Assembly: GCF_003815015.1 (NCBI RefSeq)
Contig: NZ_RKRE01000002.1
Span: forward strand, 248,001-312,000
Length of the DNA stretch: 64,000 nt
Direction of reading: 5' to 3'
Origin: Thermodesulfitimonas autotrophica
Lineage (GTDB): Bacteria; Bacillota; Desulfotomaculia; Desulfotomaculales; Ammonificaceae
Part shown: positions 8,761 through 17,296 of the stretch, piece after piece
How positions within the stretch are numbered: the first letter of the stretch is position 1
Layout of the letters: each line of letters begins with the position of its first letter
Made by a program: the position numbers and the translations under genes
Notes under the pieces: model-generated
The model's input: the letters and a program-made list of their open reading frames with translations, nothing else
The model's database searches: none
What the model was told of the DNA's origin: nothing

Positions 8761-9102
8761 TTACTTTTTCAAGAGGTGGCGCCTGATAACCCCTAAGTTT
8801 TGGAAAAGCCGCACGCCGAAAGCCACTATCGCGGCCGTGTAGAGCTCCACCCCGAGGCGGTCGCCGAGAAAAACCAGTCCGGCAGCCAGGAGGGCATTCG
8901 CAAAAAAGCCGCTGAGGAAGATAACGTCGTCAAAACGGTCTTCCATCGAGGCCCTAATACCGCCGAAGACCGAATCAAGCGCCGCCAGCACCGCCAGCCC
9001 GATATATTTTCCGTAGGCCTGCGGAAACACCAGGGGGACGTTAAGACCGATAGCTGTGCCGAGAATCAGGCCGACCAGGGCAAAGAAGATCCCGAGCCAC
9101 AT
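8761..9102 (-). CDS. sbp: Small basic protein Sbp (DUF1290)
   Basis: 113-residue integral membrane protein of the DUF1290 family, conserved in the divisome cluster of Bacillota; its function is not established. Three or four hydrophobic segments are visible (WLGIFFALVGLILGTAIGL, YIGLAVLAALDSVFGGI, FLSGFFANALLAAGLVFLG), ending in basic RRHLLKK. The ATG follows AGGAGG at nine bases. It lies between the DUF881 pair and ftsZ, the standard location. Confidence 0.9.
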   Translation of the reverse strand: MWLGIFFALVGLILGTAIGLNVPLVFPQAYGKYIGLAVLAALDSVFGGIRASMEDRFDDVIFLSGFFANALLAAGLVFLGDRLGVELYTAAIVAFGVRLFQNLGVIRRHLLKK

Positions 9103-9191
9103 TCAAGCCTACCTCCTCGCAGGCAAATTTCGCTACTTACCTTGCTACTGCATCTTATTTCGACCCAAAGCGGACCCGGCCGCGCCCGGCT

Positions 9192-9890
9192 TTACGCGGG
9201 CCCGCGCACCGGCCGCGCGTACTGGTAGCGGAAAGGCCCCTGGTAAGCAGGGACGATGACCCGGTCCTTCGTCTCCACCGTAACGTCGATACCCCAGTCA
9301 CGCAGTGTTTCCACCAGCCCGCCTTTGATCTCCAAGCTGCTCCGGAGCGCAACTGGGTCACCGATGGCGATGATTTCGTAGGGCGGCGTAATCCGCCGGA
9401 GGTTCACGTTAATGTACGCTCCCGCCAGGCGGATCTCGGAAGTCGAAAGGAGCCGCTGCCCGTTGATGCTCAAAACCTCCGCCCCTGCAGCACGTAACTC
9501 GTTCACGATTTTTAGCAGATCCTCGTCGCGCACGGCAAAGATGGCCCCCTGCGGGGTGGTTGTCCCCCGGTTGCTTAGCAAAACCCGCACCCCGGGTCCC
9601 ACCATAGGGGTCACACCTGCTAAAATACTAGCATCTTTAACCTCGGCTTTGATCGCTTCCTCGGCCTGGGCGTAACCAAGACGCGCGCGGGAGAGTTTTT
9701 CTTCCAGGTCCCTTACCTCCGCCTCCAGCCCGGCCCGCTCTTTAGCCAGCGCCTTGAGCTCGACCGTTAGCTCGTGGGCCCGGTCATAAGGGACGGATTG
9801 CTCGACCTGGTTGGTGGTGCGGAACTGAAAAACCACTAACAAACCAAGCACGAGCGAAACAAAAACCACGGCAAGATAGCGTCTGAGCAT
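9192..9890 (-). CDS. DUF881 family division-cluster protein (second copy)
   Basis: Bitopic membrane protein of the DUF881 (YlxW/YlxX) family. One N-terminal transmembrane segment (residues ~5-23), a coiled coil (~37-75: VELKALAKERAGLEAEVRDLEEKL), then an extracytoplasmic domain with GPGVRVLLSN, AAGAEVLSINGQRL and EIIAIGDP. 232 residues. It starts directly after the stop of a paralogue and has AGGAGG upstream. The pair between ftsQ and sbp matches ylxW-ylxX of Bacillus; the biochemical role is unknown. Confidence 0.88.
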   Translation of the reverse strand: MLRRYLAVVFVSLVLGLLVVFQFRTTNQVEQSVPYDRAHELTVELKALAKERAGLEAEVRDLEEKLSRARLGYAQAEEAIKAEVKDASILAGVTPMVGPGVRVLLSNRGTTTPQGAIFAVRDEDLLKIVNELRAAGAEVLSINGQRLLSTSEIRLAGAYINVNLRRITPPYEIIAIGDPVALRSSLEIKGGLVETLRDWGIDVTVETKDRVIVPAYQGPFRYQYARPVRGPA

Positions 9891-10598
9891 TCACTCTTCC
9901 TCCTGGTAGGGATGCGCGTAAAGGAACTTCTGGCTCCCGGAGTACGCAGGGATGGTCACCTCGGCAAGCTTTCGGATGGAAACCTGAATGCCCCAGAACT
10001 CCTGGAGGGTATCAACTACCCCGCCCCGCATCTTCAACGCACTGATCATCGTGTCGGGGTCACCAATCGCGGTGATCCGGAAAGGAGCCGCCAGCCGCTT
10101 GGACTTGTTTACTAAAATGGTCGGGCCGGTACAGCGGACCTCACTGGTGGCGAGCAGACGCTCCCCGTTTATGGCCAAGACTTCCGCCCCAGCAGCCTTC
10201 AGTTCGTTGAGGACCCGGAGGATATCCTCGTCATGCAAAACGTACAGATTCGGGTTCTGCCCGGGCTGCAGGGCAGTGTTGCTGTCGTTCAGCACCACCT
10301 CGATGCCGGGACCGCTCGCCGCAACCATCCCGGCTTCCAGCTGGTACTCCCGCAGCTTCCGCTTGAGCGGCTGGAGCCCCTTCTGGGCCGTAGCCGCGTC
10401 GAGTTCGGTCCTGAGACTGGTAACCTGCGCCTGCAACCGGTCACGCTCCGCCCGCGCCGCCCTAACCTCAGCCGTCAGCCTCTGGACCCGCTGGATAGGA
10501 ACGGTTCGCTCAATGTCCTGGTAAATCCGAAACTGGACCGCTAATAGTAGCCCCAGGAAGAGCGTAACCAGCAGTACTGTGAAGTGAATCGTGCGCAC
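9891..10598 (-). CDS. DUF881 family division-cluster protein (first copy)
   Basis: Paralogue of the next gene: a short basic N-terminus, one transmembrane segment (IHFTVLLVTLFLGLLLAVQF), a coiled coil (~residues 30-65), then the DUF881 domain (GPGIEVVLNDS, AAGAEVLAINGERL, FRITAIGDPDTM). The GTG at 10598 is chosen because AGGAGG lies six bases upstream; the frame extends to 10622. With this start the first 89 bases overlap the ftsQ reading frame in another phase, and the overlapped region encodes the essential membrane anchor here. Confidence 0.85.
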   Translation of the reverse strand: MRTIHFTVLLVTLFLGLLLAVQFRIYQDIERTVPIQRVQRLTAEVRAARAERDRLQAQVTSLRTELDAATAQKGLQPLKRKLREYQLEAGMVAASGPGIEVVLNDSNTALQPGQNPNLYVLHDEDILRVLNELKAAGAEVLAINGERLLATSEVRCTGPTILVNKSKRLAAPFRITAIGDPDTMISALKMRGGVVDTLQEFWGIQVSIRKLAEVTIPAYSGSQKFLYAHPYQEEE

Positions 10599-11355
10599 CC
10601 TTTTCCTCCTCCGCAGGCACAAACTTTACCACCGGCCTGTCGGCAACTTTCAGGTCGATGTAAGCTACCTTACGGCTACCGAGGGCGTCCAGGAGACGGG
10701 AGAGGATTAATCCTTTTTCCATAATCTTCTCGGGACGACCAAAATAAACTTTCACGCCGTCGCTGGTAAAAAGCTCAACCACCTGGTACGGCGTTACGTG
10801 AACCTCTGCCAGCCGTACCGTAAGCTTAGCGTCAAAGGCTTTCAAAACCGTAACCGCCGTCCGGTAACCCTCGGTAGCTAGGCTCCTTCCCGGTGCCGGT
10901 GCACTCCCGGCTCCGGTGACGACCGGCAGGGGGCAATCGGCTCTCGCTCTGCCGATACATACGCCCGCTTCGTCGAGCGCGTAAAAACCGCCCTTTCCCG
11001 GAACGAGGGCAATTGCCTCCCTTTCACAAACCCTGATCTTGATCCGGTTCGGCAGGCACCGGACGACCGCAACCTCTTTCACAGCGGGAATCCGTCTTAC
11101 ACGCGCAGCTGCATCCTTCAGGTTGACCCGAAAGATGTTTTCACCCGGCGGAATGTGTGCCGCACCAGTTATTTCCTTCGACGCTACCTGTTTATTTCCT
11201 TCCACCTGGATCTCGCGAATAGAAAAAAGAGGGGAGCTGAGGAGCACAAACCCACAAACGAGCAGCAACACTATGATGCAAACCCGCTCGATCAAGTTCG
11301 GTTTAGCGGGATGCCCTTCTGCCGCACCCGCCCCTGCAAAGTAAGAACTTACCAG
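10510..11355 (-). CDS. ftsQ: Cell division protein FtsQ/DivIB
   Basis: Bitopic divisome protein linking FtsL/FtsB partners. One transmembrane helix (ERVCIIVLLLVCGFVLLSS), then a POTRA domain (FSIREIQVEGNKQVASKEI ... NIFRVNL) and the FtsQ beta domain ending AYIDLKVADRPVVKF. About 22 extra C-terminal residues overlap the next gene. The start is uncertain: the only codon well spaced from the GGAGGG SD is CTG at 11355 (seven bases); a TTG at 11370 includes that SD in its own coding sequence. A terminator hairpin lies just upstream, so expression may depend on readthrough from murA. Confidence 0.88.
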   Translation of the reverse strand: MVSSYFAGAGAAEGHPAKPNLIERVCIIVLLLVCGFVLLSSPLFSIREIQVEGNKQVASKEITGAAHIPPGENIFRVNLKDAAARVRRIPAVKEVAVVRCLPNRIKIRVCEREAIALVPGKGGFYALDEAGVCIGRARADCPLPVVTGAGSAPAPGRSLATEGYRTAVTVLKAFDAKLTVRLAEVHVTPYQVVELFTSDGVKVYFGRPEKIMEKGLILSRLLDALGSRKVAYIDLKVADRPVVKFVPAEEEKGAHDSLHSTAGYALPGATISGPVSDLPGH

Positions 11356-11370
11356 AGCTTGTCCCTCCAA

Positions 11371-11398
11371 AACACAAAAAGCCGTCTCTCAAGAGACG
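11371..11398 (-). terminator. Terminator at the murA stop codon
   Basis: CGTCTC/GAGACG stem with TTGA loop (11383-11398), then GCTTTTTGTGTTTT on the minus strand. The murA TGA stop is formed by the loop and first stem base, so ribosomes finishing murA would cover the hairpin. It separates murA from ftsQ within an otherwise continuous cluster. Confidence 0.6.
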
Positions 11399-12642
11399 AG
11401 CCGTTCGATAGCTGCTCCGAGAGAACGGTACTTTTCCTCTATTTTTTCGTAGCCCCGGTCGATATGCGCCACGTTGTCAACCACGGTAGTGTTCTCCGCC
11501 GCTAACCCCGCCAGCACCAACGCCGCTCCGGCCCGCAGGTCCGGCGCCTCAACGCGCGCCCCCGTCAGCCGCTCGACGCCCCGGATGATTATCGCCCGGC
11601 CCTCGGCATAGATATCCGCCCCCATCCGCCGGAGCTCCGGAACGTGCTTAAAGCGGTTGTCAAAAACAGTTTCGGTTACGACACTCGTCCCCCGGGCTAC
11701 GGCCAGGAGGGCGCACATCTGCGCCTGGAGGTCGGTGGGGAAACCGGGATAGGGCATAGTCCGGATGTCTACCGCCTTGAGCACTCCTTCCCGCCGGACC
11801 CGCACCGCGTCTCTTTCCACCTGGATATCCACTCCGGCCTCGCGCAGTTTCGCCAACAGTGGCTCTAAGTGCTCGGGGATCACGTTCTTTACCACCACTT
11901 CCCCGCCCGTAAGGGCCGCAGCAATGATGTGGGTTCCTGCTTCGATGCGGTCGGGAATAACCCGGTGCCCCTGCGGGGCGCGCAAAGATTTCACGCCGTC
12001 CACCTTAATGGTGGAAGTTCCGGCTCCCCGAATCCGGGCACCGGCCCGGTTGAGAAAGTTTTGCAGGTCTACAATTTCCGGTTCCCGGGCCGCGTTTCTG
12101 ATTATGGTGGTACCGGCCGCAAAAACTGCCGCCATCATCAGGTTTTCCGTAGCCCCGACGCTCGGGATGTCCAAATGAATATCTGCCCCTTTTAGTCTCC
12201 CGACTTCTGCCGTTATGTATCCGGAGCGCTCTTTGATTTCCGCCCCCAGGGCCCGCAACCCTTTAAGGTGTAAGTCTATCGGCCGTGACCCGATGTTACA
12301 GCCGCCTGGCTGGGAGATCCTGGCCCGTCCGAACCTTGCCAAAAGCGGGCCCAAAACCAGCGCCGAAGCCCTCATCCGGCGCATCAATTCTTCCGAAACC
12401 TCTTCCAGCCGCAAACTTGCCGTATCTATGGTAAGGGTAGCGCCGTTCCGCACCGTCTTGGCCCCCAGATGGGACAAAACGTCGCACATCACGTCGACAT
12501 CTTTGAGTTGGGGCACCCCTTCGATGATACTTTGGCCGTCACACAGGAGCGTCCCGGCCAGGATGGGCAGAACAGCGTTTTTGGCACCACTGGTTTCAAT
12601 AGTTCCGTATAAGCGGTTTGGCCCCTTGATGACGAAGCGCAT
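11389..12642 (-). CDS. murA: UDP-N-acetylglucosamine 1-carboxyvinyltransferase
   Basis: First committed step of peptidoglycan synthesis: transfers enolpyruvyl from PEP to UDP-GlcNAc in the cytoplasm. 417 residues with [10 protein letters not shown] near the start and the catalytic loop [19 protein letters not shown]. The loop Cys is present, so the enzyme is predicted fosfomycin-sensitive (inference from the family). [10 protein letters not shown] and [13 protein letters not shown] near the end are family landmarks. It lies between murB (4 bases apart) and ftsQ; a terminator overlaps its stop codon. Confidence 0.98.
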   Translation of the reverse strand: MRFVIKGPNRLYGTIETSGAKNAVLPILAGTLLCDGQSIIEGVPQLKDVDVMCDVLSHLGAKTVRNGATLTIDTASLRLEEVSEELMRRMRASALVLGPLLARFGRARISQPGGCNIGSRPIDLHLKGLRALGAEIKERSGYITAEVGRLKGADIHLDIPSVGATENLMMAAVFAAGTTIIRNAAREPEIVDLQNFLNRAGARIRGAGTSTIKVDGVKSLRAPQGHRVIPDRIEAGTHIIAAALTGGEVVVKNVIPEHLEPLLAKLREAGVDIQVERDAVRVRREGVLKAVDIRTMPYPGFPTDLQAQMCALLAVARGTSVVTETVFDNRFKHVPELRRMGADIYAEGRAIIIRGVERLTGARVEAPDLRAGAALVLAGLAAENTTVVDNVAHIDRGYEKIEEKYRSLGAAIERLVS

Positions 12643-12646
12643 TCGG

Positions 12647-13561
12647 TCACCCCGCCCCGCTGTCGCCCAGTATTTTCACCTCAAGCTCTAAGGTTATACC
12701 GAACTTCGCCCGCACCATTCCGCGAACCCGCTCAATTAGTAATAGGACGTCACTCGCTTTCGCCGCTCCTAAGTTGACAATGAAGTTCGCGTGTTTCTCC
12801 GAAACCATCGCGTCGCCAATCCGTAACCCTTTAGCCCCGGCAAGTTCGATCAGACGCCCGGCCGCATCGCCGGGAGGGTTCTTGAAGACGCTTCCCGCAC
12901 TCGGGTACTCGAGCGGCTGGGTGCGGCGCCTTTTCTGCAGGTATTCCTGGCTCCGCCGCCTGATCGCCTCCGGGTCGTCAGGCGTCAGGCCGAGGACCAC
13001 TTCCACCACGATTGCCTTGAGCTGCTGTAACCGGCTGTAACGGTACCCGAAAGCAAGCTCCGCCCGGTTGAAAACCTTTTCCTGCCCCGCGTAATCAACC
13101 ACAGTGACTGTCTCAACCAGATCGCCAATCATGGAGCCGTTGGCCCCTGCGTTCATCGTCACGGCCCCGCCGATCGTGGCCGGGATCCCGACGGTGAATT
13201 CCAGCCCGCCGAGCCCCGCTTCCTGGGCCACCGCCGCCACCCGGCCAAGTTTGGCCCCGGCGCCAGCGGTGATGCTCCGACCGGCAACGCTAATGGCTCC
13301 CATACGCTCGCCAATCTTGACTACCACCCCCCGGATTCCGGTATCACTCACCAGGAGATTCGAACCGTTGCCGATAACGGTAAAGGGTAGCCCCTTTTCC
13401 CGGACAAAGCGCAAGATCATTTTTAAATCCTCACGCGAAGCCGGCTCTACCAAAAGGTCCGCAGGCCCACCGATCCGCCAGGTGGTGTGTTCTTTTAAAG
13501 GCTCGTTAGGCAGGACCCGGCCCGCAATCCTGGCCGCAAGCTCTTCCGCCAGGCGGTTCAC
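12647..13561 (-). CDS. murB: UDP-N-acetylenolpyruvoylglucosamine reductase
   Basis: FAD/NADPH enzyme that reduces the enolpyruvyl product of MurA to UDP-MurNAc. 304 residues: FAD-binding region HTTWRIGGPADLLVEP, VIGNGSNLLVSD, GLEFTVGIPATIGGAVTMNAGA; catalytic Ser region LEYPSAGSVFKNP, typical of the shorter type II enzymes of Bacillota. The GTG start at 13561 overlaps the murC stop by four bases (GTGA), implying translational coupling. Confidence 0.97.
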   Translation of the reverse strand: MNRLAEELAARIAGRVLPNEPLKEHTTWRIGGPADLLVEPASREDLKMILRFVREKGLPFTVIGNGSNLLVSDTGIRGVVVKIGERMGAISVAGRSITAGAGAKLGRVAAVAQEAGLGGLEFTVGIPATIGGAVTMNAGANGSMIGDLVETVTVVDYAGQEKVFNRAELAFGYRYSRLQQLKAIVVEVVLGLTPDDPEAIRRRSQEYLQKRRRTQPLEYPSAGSVFKNPPGDAAGRLIELAGAKGLRIGDAMVSEKHANFIVNLGAAKASDVLLLIERVRGMVRAKFGITLELEVKILGDSGAG

Positions 13562-14934
13562 CCGTTATCAGCCTCCAGCAGCGCCACGAGCGCCTGGCCC
13601 ACCTTATAGATGTCGCCTGCACCGAGGGTCAAAACGATATCCCCCGGTTGGACCAACTCCTTAACGTAAGCAGCACCGTTGGTATTAGGCAGCCGGAGCA
13701 CCTCCCGCCGGTCGTGCTGCCTGATCGCTTCCCTGATCAGATCGGCGCTCACCCCGGGAATTGGCTTCTCGCCGGCGTTGTAAATCTCGCCGACCACTAC
13801 CACGTCGGCCTCGCTGAAAGCCCGCCCGAACTCCGGGTAGAGAAGCGCCGTGCGAGTGTAGCGGTGGGGCTGAAAAACGGCCACCACGCGTTTAGGAGCG
13901 AGTTGCCGCGCCATCCTGATGGTTGCCGCGATCTCGGTGGGGTGGTGGGCGTAATCGTCAATCACCGTAACGCCACGCGCCTTCCCGAGTAACTCGAACC
14001 GCCGCCCCACGCCGCGGAAGCCCTCCAGTGCCCCGGCCGCCACGGCGAACGGAACGCCCAGGTGGTGCCCCACGGCCACGGCCCCTGCTGCATTGAGCAG
14101 GTTATGCATCCCGGGAATGTTGAGCCGTAACCGCCCTATCCGCTCCCCCCGGAAGTAGAGAGTAGCTTCCGAAACGGGGCCCCTAAGACTCACTTCCGCT
14201 ACCCGCCAGTCAGCCCCCTCGCCCACGCCATAGCTAACCACGGGTTTCGGTGCCTCGCGCGCAAGAGCACGGAGGTTCGGGTCATCCCAACAGACCACCG
14301 CAATGCCGCCGGGCGCGACCCGCCCGAGAAAGTCCCGGAAGGCCCGGATCAGGTTTTCCACCGAACCGTAATAATCGAGGTGGTCGTTCTCGATGTTCGT
14401 CACCGCCGCGACCTCCGGGGAGAGGAGCAGGAAAGAAGCGTCGCTCTCGTCGGCCTCGGTTACGAAGCAAGGACCGCCACCCATACGGAAATTACCGCCA
14501 ATTGCCGGCCAGTTGCCGCCCACTAAAATGGTGGGGTCAAGCCCCCCCGCCATGAGTACAGCGCCGACCATGGCCGTGGTTGTCGTTTTCCCGTGCGCAC
14601 CGGCCACGGCGATACCCCGGTAGCCCCGCAGCACCGCGGATAGCAACTCGCCACGGCGCATAACCGGAATCCCCCGTTCGCGCGCCGCAAGCAGCTCTGG
14701 ATTCTCCGGCCCGATGGCCGAAGAAACCACCACCAGCTCCGCAGCACCCACATTTTCGGCCTTATGTCCCTTATAAACCGTAGCCCCCTGGGCCTGAAGC
14801 CTTTCGGTCAGCGCCGAAGGTTTGAGGTCGGAACCCGTGACCCGGTGGCCGCGCAAAAGGAGCAGGGCGGCCAGGCCGCTCATGCCCACGCCGCCGATGC
14901 CGATAAAGTGCACGTTGTGTGGTATTTTCCCCAT
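13558..14934 (-). CDS. murC: UDP-N-acetylmuramate--L-alanine ligase
   Basis: Adds L-Ala to UDP-MurNAc with ATP. 458 residues with the N-terminal Rossmann loop HFIGIGGVGMSGLA, ATP loop AGAHGKTTTTAM, central EADESDASFL and NIENDHLDYY, and C-terminal DDYAHHPTEI, all Mur-ligase hallmarks for MurC. It overlaps murB by four bases. About 120 bases separate it from murG, without an obvious terminator. Confidence 0.97.
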   Translation of the reverse strand: MGKIPHNVHFIGIGGVGMSGLAALLLLRGHRVTGSDLKPSALTERLQAQGATVYKGHKAENVGAAELVVVSSAIGPENPELLAARERGIPVMRRGELLSAVLRGYRGIAVAGAHGKTTTTAMVGAVLMAGGLDPTILVGGNWPAIGGNFRMGGGPCFVTEADESDASFLLLSPEVAAVTNIENDHLDYYGSVENLIRAFRDFLGRVAPGGIAVVCWDDPNLRALAREAPKPVVSYGVGEGADWRVAEVSLRGPVSEATLYFRGERIGRLRLNIPGMHNLLNAAGAVAVGHHLGVPFAVAAGALEGFRGVGRRFELLGKARGVTVIDDYAHHPTEIAATIRMARQLAPKRVVAVFQPHRYTRTALLYPEFGRAFSEADVVVVGEIYNAGEKPIPGVSADLIREAIRQHDRREVLRLPNTNGAAYVKELVQPGDIVLTLGAGDIYKVGQALVALLEADNG

Positions 14935-15054
14935 ATTTTCGCGTTACTCCCTCCTGACCGCCGCTCCACGGTATATTATGCAACCACCGGGCAAACTGCT
15001 ACCGAACTTGTCCTCCATAACTGACAAAAAGGGCGCCACCTCCTGTACCACCGC

Positions 15055-16173
15055 TTACAAGCGTCCAATTTCCTTAATGCAGGCAATGATCTGCTCCAAA
15101 GCGTCAGGCTTTCCTAAACTGGCGCTACGCGCCGCCATCTCCCGGAGCGCCGCTGGGGCAGCAAGCAACCGCTCCACTTCCTCTACCAACCGTTCCGGAG
15201 TAAGCACGGCATCCCGGATCACCACCGCCGCGCCTTGCGCCGCAAGCGCCCGGGCGTTAAACTCCTGGTGGTTGGCGGTCGCATACGGATACGGGACGAG
15301 GATCGCCGGTCGCCCCAGGCAGGTGAGCTCCGCAATGGTCGCCGCCCCCGCGCGGCAGATGACAAGGTCTGCCGCGGCGAGATAATCCGCTATCTGGTAG
15401 AAATAGGGAACAACCGTTATGTTTCCCCAGGATGAAAGGTCTATTCCTTTAATACGTAACCATTCCCGAAATTTATCGTATCCCGCCGTCCCCGTGGCAT
15501 GAAAGAGCCTCACGCCCGGTCTCCCGCCGAACGCCGGGATAAGCTCTGCTATCGCCCGGTTGAGACGCTCTGCCCCCCGGCTGCCGCCGAAAGAAAGGAG
15601 GACGGTCTCTTCGCCCACGTTAAGCCGGGCCCGCGCCCCCTCCCTATCCGCGTTCCGGATCTCCTCCCGCACCGGCAGGCCAGTGACCTTAGTCCTGACG
15701 CCGCGCGGCAGGAAACGCCCGGCCTCCGGAAAGGTAAGCGCTACGCAGGCAGCAACCCGCGCAAAGAGGCGGTTGGTGAGGCCCGGAAAGGCGTTCTGCT
15801 CGTGGATCAGGAAGGGCACGCGGCAGAGATATGCCGCTAGGAGGACCGGGCCCGATACGTAACCGCCTGTCCCCACAACGACCGCAGGCCGCACATCCCG
15901 CACCAGACGCACCGCTTCTCCCGCGCCCTTCAGGGCAAGCGCTAGCGACCAAAGGTTCCGTAGCGTGAGCCGCCGTTTGAGGCCCGCAGCAGTGATCGTG
16001 CGGAAAGGGAATCCCGCTTTGGGAACAATATCCGCTTCGAGTCCCCGGGCCGTACCCACGTAAAGGACCTCGCAGCCTGGAAAAGCTTGTTTTAAGCCCC
16101 GGGCAATCGCCAGGGCCGGGTAAATATGCCCTCCCGTTCCACCACCCGCGATGATAAACCGTAAAGTGCCCAT
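15055..16173 (-). CDS. murG: Lipid II synthase (GlcNAc transferase MurG)
   Basis: Peripheral membrane glycosyltransferase that makes lipid II from lipid I. 372 residues: the donor/acceptor loop FIIAGGGTGGHIYPALAIA, a second glycine-rich loop VVGTGGYVSGP, LLSFGGSRGAERLN, and the UDP-GlcNAc site ICRAGAATIAELTCLGRPAILVP. The ATG at 16173 (GGTGAAGTA upstream) is chosen over a frame that opens at 16218, because it begins at the conserved MGTLRFIIAGGG and clears ftsW by four bases. Confidence 0.97.
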   Translation of the reverse strand: MGTLRFIIAGGGTGGHIYPALAIARGLKQAFPGCEVLYVGTARGLEADIVPKAGFPFRTITAAGLKRRLTLRNLWSLALALKGAGEAVRLVRDVRPAVVVGTGGYVSGPVLLAAYLCRVPFLIHEQNAFPGLTNRLFARVAACVALTFPEAGRFLPRGVRTKVTGLPVREEIRNADREGARARLNVGEETVLLSFGGSRGAERLNRAIAELIPAFGGRPGVRLFHATGTAGYDKFREWLRIKGIDLSSWGNITVVPYFYQIADYLAAADLVICRAGAATIAELTCLGRPAILVPYPYATANHQEFNARALAAQGAAVVIRDAVLTPERLVEEVERLLAAPAALREMAARSASLGKPDALEQIIACIKEIGRL

Positions 16174-16177
16174 TACT

Positions 16178-17284
16178 TCACCTGACCGTATGCCGGGAAA
16201 TATTAAGAAGCACGCCAATAGCGGCGAGGGTGAAGACCAGGGAGGTGCCGCCGTAACTGATGAGCGGCAGCGGGATACCCGTTATCGGCATACTGCCCGT
16301 TACAACCCCGATGTTAATTAGGGCCTGCAAACCGATCCCTGCCGTGATCCCGGCCGCAAGGAAACTGCCGAAGGCATCCGGCGCGTAGAGCGCGATCCGC
16401 AAGCCCCGCCAGATAAAGATGATGAATAAAAGAATCACGAATGCCCCGCCGATGAAGCCCAGTTCCTCGCCGATCACGGCAAAGATAAAATCGGTGTGCT
16501 GCTCGGGCAGGTAGAGAAACTTCTGCTTCCCCTGGCCGAGTCCAACCCCGAAAAGCCCGCCGGAACCGATCGCGTAAAGCGACTGAATGATGTGGAAGCC
16601 GCTCCCTTGAGGGTCTTTCCAAGGATCGAGAAAGGCCAGCAACCGGCGCCACCGGTAAGGCTCCATGTAAATTGCCGCCAGCGCCGCCGCAACACCACCC
16701 AGGCCGGTCACGCCGAGGGCGGAAAGGGGCGCGCCGGCGCAAAAAAGCATCACGAAAACCGTCCCGGCAAGCGCCATCGCCGTTCCTAAATCCGGCTGCA
16801 GCAGAATCAGAAGCGCGGCCGCACAGGTAATGCCGAGATAAGGGAGGATTTCGCGGGCTCGCCTTATCCCTCCTGGCACCCTGCTGAGACCGTAAGCGGT
16901 AAAGACCACAATGCCGAACTTGATGACCTCGGAGGGCTGAAGAGTTAACGGGCCGAATTTGAGCCACCGCTGGGCGCCGTGGGAAGAATGCCCGACTCCC
17001 GGCAAAAGAACCAAGAGAAGCAAAAAGAAAGAAAGTGCTAATAACAGCCCCGCGAACCTTCTAAAGTTGTGGTAATCATAGTTAAGGAAGTAGAACATCG
17101 CCCCGAGCCCCAAAAAGGAGTAGAGAAGCTGACGTTTAAAAAAGTAAAAGGTGTCGTTGAAGCGGACCAGAGCAGCGTACTCGCTGGCGCTGAAAACCAT
17201 TACCAGGCCAACCGATAGGAGGCCCAGCACCGTGAGAAAAAGGAGGAAATCGGGTGGTCTTCTTGCCCTGCCCCAGGACCGCAT
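16178..17284 (-). CDS. ftsW: SEDS-family peptidoglycan polymerase FtsW/SpoVE
   Basis: Polytopic membrane glycosyltransferase that polymerises lipid II together with a class B PBP. 368 residues, about ten hydrophobic segments; key stretches are GAQRWLKFGPLTLQPSEVIKF, LQPDLGTAMALAGTVFVMLF, GQGKQKFLYLPEQHTDFIFAVIGEELG and TGIPLPLISYGGTSLV. The family cannot separate vegetative FtsW from sporulation SpoVE by motif; its place in the mur cluster next to spoVD fits either. ATG start at 17284. Confidence 0.93.
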   Translation of the reverse strand: MRSWGRARRPPDFLLFLTVLGLLSVGLVMVFSASEYAALVRFNDTFYFFKRQLLYSFLGLGAMFYFLNYDYHNFRRFAGLLLALSFFLLLLVLLPGVGHSSHGAQRWLKFGPLTLQPSEVIKFGIVVFTAYGLSRVPGGIRRAREILPYLGITCAAALLILLQPDLGTAMALAGTVFVMLFCAGAPLSALGVTGLGGVAAALAAIYMEPYRWRRLLAFLDPWKDPQGSGFHIIQSLYAIGSGGLFGVGLGQGKQKFLYLPEQHTDFIFAVIGEELGFIGGAFVILLFIIFIWRGLRIALYAPDAFGSFLAAGITAGIGLQALINIGVVTGSMPITGIPLPLISYGGTSLVFTLAAIGVLLNISRHTVR

Positions 17285-17296
17285 CTTTCTCCCCTC

